This document shows, in pieces, positions 12,910 to 25,174 of a stretch of 64,000 nt of DNA. A program made the translations under genes and the position numbers. The notes under the pieces were generated by a model. The model had not been told where the DNA came from and did not search any database. It saw nothing but the letters and a program-made list of their open reading frames with translations. Source of the stretch: Buddleja alternifolia (lineage: Eukaryota > Streptophyta > Magnoliopsida > Lamiales > Scrophulariaceae); assembly GCA_019426215.1 (NCBI GenBank), contig CM033405.1, forward strand, positions 30,968,199 to 31,032,198. The letters are read 5' to 3'. Each line of letters opens with the position of its first letter. The first letter of the stretch is position 1.

Positions 12910-13355
12910 GGGAATTACACTTTCCATCTCATAACTTTGCTCTAGTTCAATTATCATCTCATATTTTTTATAGATTTCTCACATTATGTCCTATAACTTT
13001 TAAAATATCTCACATTTAGTCCCAAATAAAATTTTCATCCACAATTTGACGATCAACTCACCTTTTGATAGGTTTTTTTGAGGAGATTTTTGCGTGAGTT
13101 GTACATGATATTGAATAGAAACATCATGATAATAAATATAATATGTGTATGAGTGCATTTACGCACGAATTCTCCAAAAAAAAAAGGTCAAAAGGTTGAC
13201 TAACAGAATTGACCGTCAAATTTTGGGTGAAAACTTCGGTTGGACTAAATGTGAAATATTTTGAAAGTTATAGAACTAAATGTGAGAAATTCATAATGAA
13301 TGAGACCAAAATTGAACTAGGGAAACATTATGGGACGAAAAAATGCAATTTTCCC
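12910..13355. mobile_element. Long-TIR foldback MITE (GGGAAAATTGCA family)
   Basis: The left end GGGAATTACACTTTCCATCT pairs with the right end (reverse complement GGGAAAATTGCATTTTTTCG). Both arms then carry CTAGTTCAATT, TTTCTCACATT and CTCACATTTAGTCC-type text. The element at 62055-62371 has the same layout. Confidence 0.65.
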
Positions 13356-15789
13356 AAAACTAATCACATATTCCATTTCATAAAAGAGAGTTCAAGATTT
13401 TTCTTGGGATATGCAGTGTTATTATCTCAAGAAAATTGTCGTTGTACCTCGAAAGACAATCCTTATTTCCCTAAGCATGTTGGGCATATGATGTGAAAGA
13501 CAGTGTTCGACTCCAACCTCAACTTTTTTCATTTTCGTAAACACCACCTGATACACTAAGGGTGAGTTTGGTCATATTTTCAAATTCATTTTTAGGATTT
13601 TATGTTGGGAATGTGAAGTATCGATATTCGTGTGAAAATATTGAATTTTGTGGCATATTTGATTGTATTTTTAAAAAATAGTTGGAAGTAGTATTGATAT
13701 GATATAAATGTAATATTTTATTAAAATTTGATGTAGGAAGTGATTGGGTCAGTTATGAAGTAAGAGAGATAATAAGTTAATAGCGATGATAAATTAATTA
13801 ATGAAAAATAGTGATTGGGTCAATTATTAACATTTTACCATACAGTTGGTAAAATGCTTCCTTTAATCGTAATAGCGTTCACAGTCGTCTAAAAAAATTC
13901 ATATTTTTCACTTCTTGAATAAATAAAATGTGTCAATTTAGAGTGATTTAAGATTGTTGATTCACAGGAGCCAATAATCATTTCATAAAGCAATATTGCC
14001 TTTCACGATTAAGTGTGAGGTCAAGTGTTCGAATCTGTATCCCTACGCTTTTATTGTTGTAATTAAAAAAAAAAAACAAATAGCGGGATCACCAGGAAGG
14101 AGCGGTTAGAAAATTTAATCCCTACTCCTGTAATTTAATGACTAGACGTACTATAGAAAAATTAGGCATGACTCTAAGATGCCATGAGAGCGGGCGGTAG
14201 ATAACATCACATGTTCATTTTCTGCGGTAACTGATATCATGATAGATTTTTTAGCACGTAAGAATTTAGAGCTCTTTTAATATGTGTATGTATTATTCTG
14301 ATGAAATAAGTACAATGCACAAGAGATCATATATATATATATATATAATCAACGGCCCTTGACTATACAAGAATGGGCCGAACCTTTATAATAAATACAT
14401 ACACTAACATAGCAGTGTATTAGTTTAGGAAGAAATTAATAAATGACATAGCTATTCAACCATTCAATAGGAGTGGTCGGAAAACCTGTTAACAAAATGT
14501 TGTAGTTAAGTTTGATTGGACATTTTAAATTAATTTTATCTCCAAAAATTTATTTGGGAGAAATTCATTTTATTAACTTTTTGATTTTCTTGCATGCACT
14601 TCTGTTAGAAGTCACCTAGAACAATAGTGAGGAAAATATTAGATAAATAATTGTCTCACTTCAAATGATAATATTTTTTGCTTTAACTTCAATCATTTTT
14701 TCATGCTCAACAAAATTCCTAGTTCAATGGAACGAAAAAAAATCTGTATTTAATAGTACGAGCATGTTATGAATTTTTGTTGAAGACTAAGGTGAAAAGA
14801 TTGGCTAAAAAATACGGAAATGAAAAATAAACAGATTCGTAAGCGTACGGGTATAATACGACTAAAATAAATTATTTGTGAGTAAAAATACAATTTATAT
14901 TAATATTATTTTATAAGTTATATTGCTTGTACTCGCTTTTAAATTATGAAAATATATATTTTGAATGAGTAACTAGTGGACAATAATTAATGTTTGAATA
15001 AAATTAACCTTTGTAGTTTTTAAATTGTATAATTTTCAATTAATAATTACAATAATTATAATATAATTTTCAAATTTTAAATTAAAATAATTTTTCTTGC
15101 TAAATACGAGACACGTAATGTACACATACTAAACAGTTCAACTCAAATGTACTAATATTATTAATTAAGTTAAGAATGCATATGGGAAATAAAATTTTAA
15201 TTATTTAGACATACGTGTATTATACGAGGATAATACAAATTTGAAGTAACAAAACCAAAATTCATGAATCCAACATAGCTCAACAGAAAAGTCGATGACA
15301 TACAGAAAGCCCATTAATTTATTTACACAAAGCCCACAATTTCTCAAATTATGTTAACACAATAAACTTTACTTATAAAATGTATAATCCACAGGGCCAT
15401 AAAGCTAAGTCGTGGAGTACAAAAAGCCTAATCCGTAAGTCTTAAAGCCCAATCCTAACCTGTTTAACAGTATTTAAACAATAACAGACTTATCATTTCA
15501 TTTCAGTCCACAAAAAAATTTCAAAATCCAGAAATTAATACAAAAACTATCTTTAACATAAATCATTTATGAACCACAATCAACAATCCAGCAATAAAAA
15601 ATAAAATTCTCGTGCATAACAAACATTCATTGAATGCAGAGTAAAAGAGATACCGAGGTTATTTTTGACAAATGTGGGGAAGTATTGGAGCTCAATTTTG
15701 ATAAAATTGAATACATAATTAAAGCACCATAAAATTCTCTAAAGATTCACCTTGCGAATGGTTTAGGAGCTCAATTTTAATAATTTCTT

Positions 15790-15825
<36 letters not shown>
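13356..15825. other. Intergenic, nothing recognised
   Basis: This is AT-rich sequence without supported genes, RNA genes or clear inverted termini. It has short TA microsatellites (14330-14347 and 15794-15824). The latter flanks the element that starts at 15826. Confidence 0.5.
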
Positions 15826-15830
<5 letters not shown>

Positions 15831-17195
15831 TGGATCAAATTCATCTTCATGCTTTAAGTAAGATATAAGACTCAATTTAGACCATTTAAACCATTTCATC
15901 CCAAGGTCCATAATTAAAGCCATTATTTCGATTTTAATCTGTAATTTAATGATGATAGGGGCATTTTAGTCAATAGGTCTAACAAACCCATGCAAATAAT
16001 ATGCAGAATCAAAATTAAATCCCTTGTTATATGCAATAACAGATTCCTCTTTCCTTTTTAATTATTCCTTCCAATTTCAACGCACAGGTAATGGGATGAT
16101 GATGATGATTTCTCCTCAAGAACAATTCATATATCATCAATTCATCATCGGCAATTTCAGCTGTGAGCTTGTATCTTTTCTCCTGGACGCTAGTTACTCC
16201 CATTTGTATCTCTATTATTGTGTGAAGCGGCATCTGCAAATATTACACCAATTAAAGTTCTCTTCAGTCCCACGTTATAACTACATATATCAGATCCTAA
16301 AATAAAATGAAAATCTTGAACCCCCAACTCAAATTACAGTAAGAATATATACAGCAACCTCAAATAAGCAGGGGCATATGAGGCGTTCTGTTTGATTGAC
16401 ATCTTATGATAGAATCATGTTTTTGACATTATTAACATTGCAATTTCGATTAACTAAATAATAATGTATATATATAAGATATTGTATAATTGAATATTTT
16501 AATATATTATAAATAAATACATACTGTATAATAAGTTATAATATACCATATAATGTGTTATAACATATTGTATAATGGCTTATAAGATACTGTATAATTG
16601 AATATTTTTAATATGTTATAAACACATACTGTATAATGAGTTATAATATACCGTATGATGTGTTATAACATACTGTATAATGGCTTATAAGACACTGTAT
16701 AATTGAATATTTTTAATATGTTTCATCCAAAAATACTGTAGCAAACATATTTTGCTGCTGTTGTGGACAAATAGTTGGCTGGAAATACGTACATCTTGAC
16801 CTCCATATTCTTTTGTGTTTTTGCACAGAATTCTTTCAAATTGAGATTCATCTTAATTTTTCCCTCAGAGGGTGAACATGAAAAGACCCATAACTATAAA
16901 GAAGGAAAATTTGTTCTTGAAAGGTATTCTAACTCTTCCACAGGCTCTCGATTTTCTTGTTAAACGAATTTCAAGTAAAATATTTTGTGAAACAGAGAGA
17001 AGATAATGGATGAAGTAGACAGTGAAAGTTTTCTGAGATGTGGGTTTGTGGGATTTGAAAAATGACATTATTTGACTATTATACCCCTGATCCAATTGAA
17101 ATCAATTTTTCCACTTGTTTTTTGATTCCTTTTTAGACTGTTGGATTTAGTGGATCCAATGGTGTAGATTAGGTCTTATATCTTATCTAATATAT
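15826..17195. mobile_element. TIR element, copy A, with internal TACTGTATAATG array
   Basis: It starts TAGGGTATGGATCAAATTCA directly after a (TA)n tract and ends with the inverted phrase GTCTTATATCTTATCTAATA. The inner inverted phrase TAAGATATAAGAC(C/T)(C/T)AAT is present at both ends. The same left 200 bp and right 150 bp occur in the element at 42432-44526. Inside, 16454-16740 is an array of a roughly 105-bp unit built from TACTGTATAATG(A/G) motifs. No transposase is seen, so it is non-autonomous. The superfamily is not assigned. Confidence 0.7.
16454..16740. repeat. Tandem TACTGTATAATG array in TIR element A
   Basis: About 2.5 units of roughly 105 bp, each containing TTGAATATTTTTAATATGTT, CACATACTGTATAATGAG, GTGTTATAACATACTG and GGCTTATAAGATACTG. 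Near-identical arrays occur at 42994-43278, and inverted at 43722-43890. Confidence 0.8.
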
Positions 17196-17692
17196 AGGGG
17201 TGGATCTACAGCTCATTAGGGGGGGGGGCAGTGCCCCCACTCAATTTTTTTTTTATAAATATATACATTTTTTAAAATTTTAATTTATAAATTGCATTAA
17301 TGCCCCCACTCAAATTATTAAGTGCCCCCCTCAATTTTGAAAGTATTAAATGCCCCCCCTCAATTTTAAAAAATTATTTTTTTACCTTACAAAATTTTTT
17401 ATATTTGAATTTCGCCCCCCTCAAGATCGAAAAATATCACGTTTTCTCCCTTTACTTTGAATTCGCCTCTCTAAAACCCAAAATTGTGGCTATAACAAAA
17501 GAGGTATAAGAGTATAAATTATGTCAAAAGTTGTAATTGAACCTAATTTTTTATTATATTTTCCCTCATAAATATAGCGTACCGTACCGCGGGGCCCCTT
17601 AACATATTGTATAACTATATCACAACAATCTCATCCCCCTCGGTATAATCCCCGGTGCCCCCATTGAACAAAATTTCTGAATCCACCACTGG
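17196..17692. mobile_element. hAT-like MITE (GGGGTGGATC family) abutting element A
   Basis: The left end GGGGTGGATCTACAGCTCAT and right end (reverse complement CAGTGGTGGATTCAGAAATT) match the very common plant terminus CAGGGGCGGATCCAGAAATTT. C-rich tracts such as AGTGCCCCCACTCAATTTT recur inside. Both flanks are TA-rich (AATATATA and GATATATA), so any 8-bp duplication is ambiguous. Confidence 0.65.
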
Positions 17693-17878
17693 ATATATAT
17701 ATCCTCAAGGAAGTGAGCCAATGAGCTCACCTCTAGGAACCCCACAGCTCATTAGATCTAATTAAAGGCAGTAGTACTAGACTATAGGAGAACAAAAAGA
17801 GAAAAAGAACCGGAAATCTAATTCGTAACTAAAAATTAAAATTAATATGAAGGTCGAAATCATCGGTCGTTGTGATTT

Positions 17879-18266
17879 GTGAACATAACATCCGAACTTA
17901 GGGGCTTAGAATTGGGTGAAAGTTTGAATGCTTGATGCTTGATGCTTGAAGGTTTTCGGACTCCCTAGACATGCACGACTCCAAGTGTAGGCGTTCCGTA
18001 TGAACTCCACACAATTGAAGGTGTGAATATCGGGAATTATGAGGACTCAAGATCTCCATATATATGACACGAGTTCATAGTGAACATAACATCCGAACTT
18101 AGGGGCTTAGAATTGGGTGAAAGTTTGAATGCTTGAAGGTTTTCGGACTCCCTAGACATGCACGACTTCAAGTGTAGGCGTTTCGTATGAACTCCACACA
18201 ATTGAGGGTGTGAATATCAGAAATTAGGAGGACTCAAGATCTCCATATATATGACACGAGTTCATA
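17879..18266. repeat. Tandem duplication, 201-bp and 187-bp units
   Basis: GTGAACATAACATCCGAACT begins at 17879 and again at 18080. The units are nearly identical to GACACGAGTTCATA. The first carries two extra ATGCTTG heptamers (14 bp), which explains the length difference. No coding frame. The low divergence suggests a recent event. Confidence 0.85.
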
Positions 18267-19367
18267 CTCATGTAGTCATGTCACCACTTTTATAAATCCG
18301 AAGATTATACTCAAGTGTAAGTATCACCTTAATTTGTGCATTTTATTGTGCACATTCCACTTCATTTCCAAAATGTGGTGACGACTGAGGCCACGATTGC
18401 ATCTAGCAATTTGGTGCAAACCATCTTTTTTGTTTTATTGAAAGAGAGTGGTTACTATTGGTCCCGAATTTGGTTAATTAACTTTGCATATTTAGTTCTA
18501 TAATTTTAAATACTATTGTACATTTAGTTTATATTACTTGGGCTTTAGTTTTGTTGATTTGGTGAATAAATTCATGTGAAGAAGACAAAAAATATTATTA
18601 TTACACGAGTCTAATGCGGGCATTTTTCTTGTATTGAGCTTTTAGGACGCGTGTTTTTCCCCTGTCAACTTGGTACAACCAGCGACTAATGACACTCAAT
18701 TAGTCTTTTTGTGTGCAAAAACTAACGAAGTGGACCAAATGTACAGTAGTTTTTGAGTTGTGAAACTAAGGATTTAATTGGTTGGACATTTCGTGTCAAA
18801 AAAATAATTTTGTATGGAATTTTTTTTTAATTTATGGATTAGAGAAATGGTATTAAAACTGTTTCTATATGTTGTTTTTTGAGAAAATGTGTAATGATAA
18901 TTGTTGATGTATTATGTTTTCCTTGTGAGACTTGTTGATATCACATATCACTTTGTGAGATATGAGTTTCAATGAGTTCGTTGTTTTATAAAATATTCTC
19001 CAAATAGTGACTTTGATATTATTTTTCAAAAACACATCTAAACCAAACTCATATATTTAGGCATCTTATGTCATTTCAAATAATAATGTGGATAGTTTGA
19101 ACTTCGACACCTAATGTTGAAATATTTTCTGATGAGACTCTTTTAGTTAATGGATAAACTGCTAATTGTAAGTAGTTAAAAACCTTTTCCTCTAATTTTT
19201 TGCTAGATTTTCTTCAACCAATATGTTACCTTCTCCGCATCTTGCAAATATAAGCACAAAATTTGCGTTTTTTATATTAGAGGGAGTTCTCCTATTTAAG
19301 TGTGCCAATCAAACACATTTTTTGCAAGAATTTTCTCACAAAACAAGTTTTTTACGAGCGAGGATGT
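18267..19367. other. Intergenic, no gene seen
   Basis: No supported feature apart from the start of a diverged duplicated segment (19321-19367), which is interrupted by the solo LTR that follows. Confidence 0.5.
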
Positions 19368-19901
19368 TGATGCCGGTGGATATCGTCCATTAGACCAACC
19401 TAACAAGCCTAAAAAATAATATATTGACAATCTATATAAACAATAAGTTTGGCCCATAGAATTACATCTCGGCCGGGCTCAATAGCTAAAATGGAGTAGG
19501 ATCGGACCCCTAAAAGGAAGAGGATCAGTTAAATAGACAAGATCTACTCAAATATCTCATCTCGAATCAATTAATCAAGATTGATCAAATACTTACCAAA
19601 ACAGGAAGATACGATTAAGCTAAATTAGGTACCTGATTCAAATGAATCCAACATGATTTTGGGACACCCAAAGCTTCCCAGAAATAGTCCTAGTTGTCAT
19701 AAATAGAACAGGATGAGAATCAGCCCAATTTCAGTTACCATATTTATATAGAAGTCATTTAGTTTGTATAATTATTCATTCTAGAGGATTAATAAACAAC
19801 TTTACATTCTACGCATTCTACTCTTATTATTCTTATATCTTGCATATTCAATTTCCCGTTATTATTATATAAATTTATTGACATAAATCTCATGTGCATC
19901 A
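19368..19901 (+). mobile_element. Solo LTR (534 bp) with 5-bp target duplication
   Basis: The ends are TGATGC...GCATCA, a perfect 6-bp inverted pair with the canonical TG..CA. GATGT is present on both sides (19363-19367 and 19902-19906). Inside are a TATA-like ATTTATATAG (about 19740) followed by AATAAA (about 19788), as expected for U3-R in plus orientation. The uninterrupted target exists as a diverged copy at about 20035-20105, which confirms the borders. No internal retrotransposon sequence remains, so this is a recombination relic. The lineage is not assigned. Confidence 0.85.
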
Positions 19902-20034
19902 GATGTCATTCAAATTGACCCTGAAAATAAAAAGTCCACAAAATTCGTAAAAATAAAAGAAAAGAAAAGAATTGAATTTATGGTGAAGAGTATAAGTGTA
20001 TTTGTATATGTTGCTTTTCAGGGAAAAATACGTT

Positions 20035-20115
20035 TTTTGTGCGAATTTTCTCACAAACACATTTTCTACAAATACGGATGTTATTCAATTAAACCCTAAA
20101 TATAGAATGTCCACA
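20035..20115. repeat. Paralogous empty site of the 19368-19901 solo LTR
   Basis: GCGAATTTTCTCACAAAC, ATACGGATGT, TATTCAATTAAACCCT and GTCCACAAAGTTCG align in order with GCAAGAATTTTCTCACAAAA, GCGAGGATGT and, beyond the LTR, CATTCAAATTGACCCTG and GTCCACAAAATTCG. This copy lacks the LTR and has a single GGATGT. Confidence 0.8.
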
Positions 20116-20439
20116 AAGTTCGGGGAAAATAAATAAATCACCTCTTAATTCAATAAAACCAAAAATGCAATTTTGCTAGCAATTCGGCCAACCCTCTTCC
20201 TGATAAGGACTTGCACCTAATTTGAACAAATGCCATTTACACTTTATTGGCTACACCTCACAATATTTAGTGTATTGCTAGAACATTTGAGAACAATATT
20301 ACTTCTTTTTTTTTTTGATAAGAAGAACAATATTACTTGGAGTAACATCAATCCCCAAATTTTAAATCTCTACACTTTCTCAATCATCATCCTTTTTTTT
20401 TTTGCTTGGGAAATATTGAACCTTTCCCTTTTTAATTCT

Positions 20440-20639
20440 TTTTTTTTAATTCAAGAGGAGGAGTACCCCACATATCTAACCCGACAATCCCGAATTGATA
20501 GTTATAATCCTGAACCATAAAAACTCTATCTAGTTCCATAAAGGAAAGGAGAGCCACAACTTGTGTCGGCCTGAATTCAAACTTAGAACCTTTCACATAA
20601 AGTGGAAGGTGGATATCGCTAGACCAACAGTCTTGAGTT
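20440..20639 (-). mobile_element. tRNA-derived SINE, family 1, copy 1
   Basis: Read on the minus strand, the head GTTGGTCTAGCGATATCC (A-box-like) and AGTTTGAATTC (B-box-like) is followed by a body ending in oligo(A), seen as T9 on the plus strand. It is flanked by TTTCCCTTTT(T)AATTCT at about 20423-20439 and 20640-20655, a 16-17-bp target duplication. A second copy lies at 22088-22288. Confidence 0.85.
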
Positions 20640-20951
20640 TTTCCCTTTTAATTCTCTGATAGAGTTGTATCACAATAATACTTTTCAAATTATCATACTA
20701 CACAATTGTGCATGGTTATGTTGTTACTTATTGATCATCTACTTAATTTAACTCGAATTTTTGCTGGATAATCTGAATCAAGTTGATAACCCGGACGGAT
20801 AGAACCAGTACCCAAATGAGTTGGATTATAGACTGGACTTGACTTGAGTCAAACTGTCACTGAATAGGCTCGAATGAAATAGTAAATATGAGATTAAAAC
20901 TTAAGGTACCTATGAGATGAATCGAGAGATAATGCACTATAATAAATGATG

Positions 20952-21180
20952 GACCACACACAAATGACAGTTGAGGATATTTATACTGGTTGGATTGTTA
21001 CTATTTATGACGTGACAATTGGGTCTTTTTTTATTATGACACGTGTCCTTTAATGTATGATTCTGACCATACACAAATGGTAGTTGTGGTATATATACTA
21101 TCTAGCATATCACTATTCATGATGTGACAATAGGGTCTTTTGGATTTGGACACATCTCCTTTAATTTATGATTTCGATCA
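20952..21180. repeat. Diverged ~113-bp tandem duplication
   Basis: GACCACACACAAATG (20952) and GACCATACACAAATG (about 21065) start units that share ACTATT(T/C)ATGA(C/T)GTGACAAT, GGGTCTTTT and TCCTTTAAT(G/T)TATGATT. Non-coding. Confidence 0.7.
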
Positions 21181-21476
21181 TTCGAGTCGTAGAGTCGGTT
21201 CGTGTAGTCAACCGAACCTGTAACATAAACTGCGGGGACTCTTAACCATCATGTAAATATACAGAAGGCAAGGGACAAATGTATCATTAGATTATTGAAA
21301 TTATATTTGCCCTATCACCACTCTTATATCATTTTTATTTTTATATTTTCACCTTTAAAAGGTTCATGATCCTATTCAGTACGTGTTAGGTGTCACCTAC
21401 CTCACTATACCTCACTAAGAGGACATTTAGGTAAGAAATTAGAAGATACTTGACATCGAAAATGGATCGTATGGAC

Positions 21477-21546
21477 TTCGAAAATGAAAAGATCTGCACA
21501 AATTATATGTATTCGAAAATGAAAAGATCTGCACAAATTATATGTA
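21477..21546. repeat. Perfect 35-bp tandem duplication
   Basis: The unit TTCGAAAATGAAAAGATCTG... occupies 21477-21511 and is repeated without change at 21512-21546. Non-coding. Confidence 0.9.
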
Positions 21547-22087
21547 TTACGTCGACAGTCGACACTTTGCGAAAAATCATTATGTATGAATACACTAGGT
21601 ACCTTCATCGATCCGGAAAATGACATCTCTCAAATGCATATTTTTTAGTCATTGTGCTATATTTTGTTGCGAGTGAACAAGATATCAAGAATTCATATAT
21701 AAAACATATTTTTATTGATACGGACTTCTTTCACATAATAGGGGAATCTTGTGTTTTCCTTGTGAAGATATTATAAGATGTTAGGTTTATGAGATGTAAT
21801 AAAGTATTTTGTCAATTTTATAAAAGAAAATTTATCAAATCTCACAACACGATACTAGGATCATATAAGCTCTTAAAAAGTGAATTTGATATTTCTTTTT
21901 GAGAAACCTATTTAATTTGACTATCTCAATTATCAAATTTCGTTACTAACATCGTATAAACTCTACAGTTTCGTTTTATTCAAACGTTGATAAACACTAC
22001 TATAACAAAACCCAACATCTTATAACATCTACAATCATATTTTATTCACTGGCCGAGAGAAGTTATTATTATAATAAGACCAGACAT

Positions 22088-22288
22088 TTTTTTTAAAATT
22101 CAAGAGGAAGGAGATACCCTATATATCTAGCCCGACAAACTCGGGTTGATAGTTATAATCCTAAACCATAAAGACTCTATCTAACTCCATAAAGAAGAGG
22201 AGAGTCACAACGTATGGCAACCTTGATTCGAACCCAAAACCTCTCATATAAAGTGGAAGGTAGATACTACTAGACCAACAGGTCTTGG
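22088..22288 (-). mobile_element. tRNA-derived SINE, family 1, copy 2
   Basis: Minus-strand head GTTGGTCTAGTAGTATCTAC (A box) and GGGTTCGAATC (B box), and the same body as the 20440 copy (GATAGTTATAATCCT, GACTCTATCTA on the plus strand), ending in oligo(A). The target duplication is ATAAGACC(A/G)(A)ACAT-like: ATAAGACCAGACAT (22074-22087) and ATAAGACCAAACAT (22289-22302), one mismatch in 14. Confidence 0.9.
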
Positions 22289-22309
22289 ATAAGACCAAAC
22301 ATACGATTG

Positions 22310-23165
22310 TCAATTGAGCCGGACTTGCCCGAAGCCCGATTGATCGGTCCGTTTATTTATGAGCTGAGCTTAGTTAAATGTCAGCCGAGCTGAGCTTGAG
22401 CTTTTAAATTGGGCCCGATAAATTTGTGAGCCGAACCTGAGGTTAACATGGCTCAACTCGAAATAAGCACGACCCGATTAAGAATTCTAAATATATATTA
22501 GACATTTATAATATACTTTATATTAGATATTTAAAATATCACATTATCAAGTAATTTTATATTGTTTACTTTTATACAAAGGTAATTATAACACCAGAAT
22601 AGATATTCTTCACAGCAGATGACAATTCTAGCCCTCTTATTATCCTTTCCTACTTCAAATTCTTTCCACCCAAGTCCGAGAAAAACCTAATCCCTTGCAA
22701 CTATTGGCCATTTTACATGTTGAAATTTTGGACCACTGAAAATCAACGATTCTTTGGAGATTAGGTTCTTATAGTTTATGTTTTTCAAAAGGTTCACTTT
22801 CCTACTTTTTTTTACGAATAATTTGTTAAAAATGAGAAATGAGAAAAGGCTACAATAGCGATTTAAATATAGTAATTACTAGCCGAAATCGGTTTTTTAT
22901 TTCTTGCAAATTAATCTAGACGGATTTTTTATCTCATTAATTATGCGAACTTAATACTCCGTTTATATTTCATTGAAGTAAAGAAAATTGATAATTTGAG
23001 CTGGACTGAAACAAGCCCGAAGCTTGTAAAAGTATGTGAGTTGAGTTCGGGCCGAGCGAAAAAGAAATAATATGAGCTGAGTTTGAGCCTATGATTATCA
23101 GGCCCGATGCTATTTGAGTTTGAGCGAGCTGAGGTTTGGCTCATAAAGCCCGAGGTCCCAAGTGG
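22310..23165. repeat. GAGCTGAG-rich inverted-arm block (hAT-like remnant)
   Basis: The ends are rich in GAGCTGAGCTTAG and GCCCGA on one side and in their complements (GAGCTGAGTTTGAG, GCCCGATGC) on the other, about 0.6 kb apart. Exact termini and a target duplication could not be placed. No gene. Confidence 0.35.
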
Positions 23166-24936
23166 CATACGAAAGGGTTTAGAAGGGGGGGTTGAATAGA
23201 CCCTGAAGTCTTTTTTTGACTTCAAAAATTTCGTATTAAAATCGTTTTGGACGCTTGAAATGTAGACGCTTGTCTGAGCGCTTACTTGAAGACTGTTTTG
23301 ATAAAGTTAACTTAGACTCAAAATTTGAATACTATAACCAGATAGGTTTAAGTGTTCAGTTCTTTAATCAGGGTTAGCAAAACGGAATAATTTTAGAGTC
23401 TTCTCTTTTTGAAAGCTTTAGCGTCACAAGTTGTTTCTTAGTTGCTTAGCGTTTGATTGTGTTTTACTTAATCAATTTATGCAATGAAATGATAATAAGA
23501 AAATTGACTATAAAGTAAATGACACAATATTTGTAAGGTTCGTTGGGTGATGTAATCCTAACTACGTCTTTCTTCTCCTTGATCACTTGGAGGCAATCCA
23601 CTAAATTGATTCTCGAAGAGTCACACAGAGACTTCTACAAAATAGGGAAACAGGAAGAGATGGATATGGATGACTTGAGCTCCTTGGTCACACAGATTTC
23701 TGCTGCAAGCCACTTCAATCCTCTGCTTCTGGAAAGACGATCTCGAGCTCCTTGATCACACAGATTTCAGCTCCAATAAAGATCTTGTCCAAGATGGCCT
23801 TGAGCTCCTTGATCACACAGACTTCAGCTCCAATAAAGACCTTTCTTCAACAAGCTTCTCTTACTCAAAAATACTGCTTGTGGAAAACAATCTTTCTCAC
23901 TCAGATGAAAAGTGTTGAGGGTTTATTGTAACAAGTTTGTTTGATGTTGGGAAGTTCAAACAACTTGGGATATCTCAGTAAGAATTTAGGTTTCTTCTTT
24001 GGAAGAGGTTTGAGATATCTGGTGACTATCTAGAATGTATTTGAGAAGCTTGATGGATTTTGGCTATGGAGTTTGCAAGCTTTTCTCTCAAATTATTTCA
24101 GCAAAGTTTCTCTCTCTTCACTCTCTAAGGTTTTGCTGGAGGGTACTATTTATAGAGATTCTTGAGATTTGTCCGTTGGACACAATCAGGCGCGTGTCTC
24201 TCACACAGAGCTTCAAATAGTCCCTTTTCTGACATTTCTTAATTTCTGCTGATTCCAATTGGACAGGAGCAGGTTTGAATTCTGAAAAGCTGACAGTCTA
24301 GTCAAAAAAGGTGGCTTATCCACAAGTCATACTGTCTTGTTTACATTTAATGCACTTATCAAGCATTTAATGCATTTTGAATTTATTTCCTGTTGGAAAT
24401 AAATGTCCGTTGGTGATTGCATTTAAGTCCTTGATAACTTGGGTTTTATCCTTCAGGTGAATCTGAAAGCTGGACGCTTGAGTCGCTCGGACGCTTGATT
24501 CAGACGCTTGAGTCGGACGCTTGAGTCAGACGCTTGAGTCGGACGCTTGAGTCAGACGCTTGAGTCGGACGCTTGAGTCAGACGCTTGAAATCAGCTGAG
24601 CGCTTGAAATCAGCCGAGCGCTTGAAATCGCCGAGCGCTTGAAATCTCCTTTTAAGCGTTTGACGGACGCTTAAGACAAATCTTCATCTTCGCTTGACTT
24701 CAGACGTTGATCTTCAACTTCATCTCTAATAGACTCACCTAAAATTTTATTAGCGACTCGGTATCTAATACTTAGTCTAAAATCTACAAAGATAAAAATT
24801 ACAAGCCTAACAAACTAATAAACTTTCAAACGCTTATACAAGTATTCTATGAAAGTGTAAACTTACATTCTTTTGGGGTCTAACATGAAATCCTATCTTG
24901 TCATCATCAAAACATCTAATATAAAATTTCCTAACA
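23166..24936 (-). mobile_element. Putative solo LTR-like block with internal minisatellite
   Basis: On the minus strand it begins TGTTAGGAAATTTT and continues TTTTGATGATGACAAGA, a start typical of one class of plant LTRs. It ends near the C-tract of AACCCCCCCTTCTAAACCCTT. It contains three spaced copies of GAGCTCCTTG(A/G)TCACACAG (23679-23825) and the array at 24472-24645. The low-coordinate border and a target duplication could not be fixed. No retroviral-type ORF is seen. Confidence 0.45.
24472..24645. repeat. Minisatellite, 13-16-bp unit (GACGCTTGAGTC)
   Basis: About nine units of (G/A)GACGCTTGAGTC(G/A) are followed by four GAGCGCTTGAAATC variants. Related CGCTTGA words continue sparsely to 24715 and at 23250-23285. 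There is no spacer uniqueness or flanking cas-like gene. Confidence 0.85.
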
Positions 24937-25174
24937 CCGAATGACAGGACTAACCAAACATCTATAAACTAAGGATATTAGTGAAGTTCGCAGTTTGATT
25001 AATTGAGTAGTCACTAGTCACCTAATTCACAAAAACCTATATAAATACATAAACATGATTGCAATCTTGTTTTCCAAGTCATAATTAAAGACTCACCAAA
25101 AATCCTTGCTCATAATAATATCTTCGCAAACATATGCAAAATAAATTTACAAAAACAAAAACTAAAAAAAAAGA

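Noticed and set aside
24472..24645. CRISPR-like regular array
   Set aside because: Units are contiguous without unique spacers, and the genome is a plant; it is a minisatellite.
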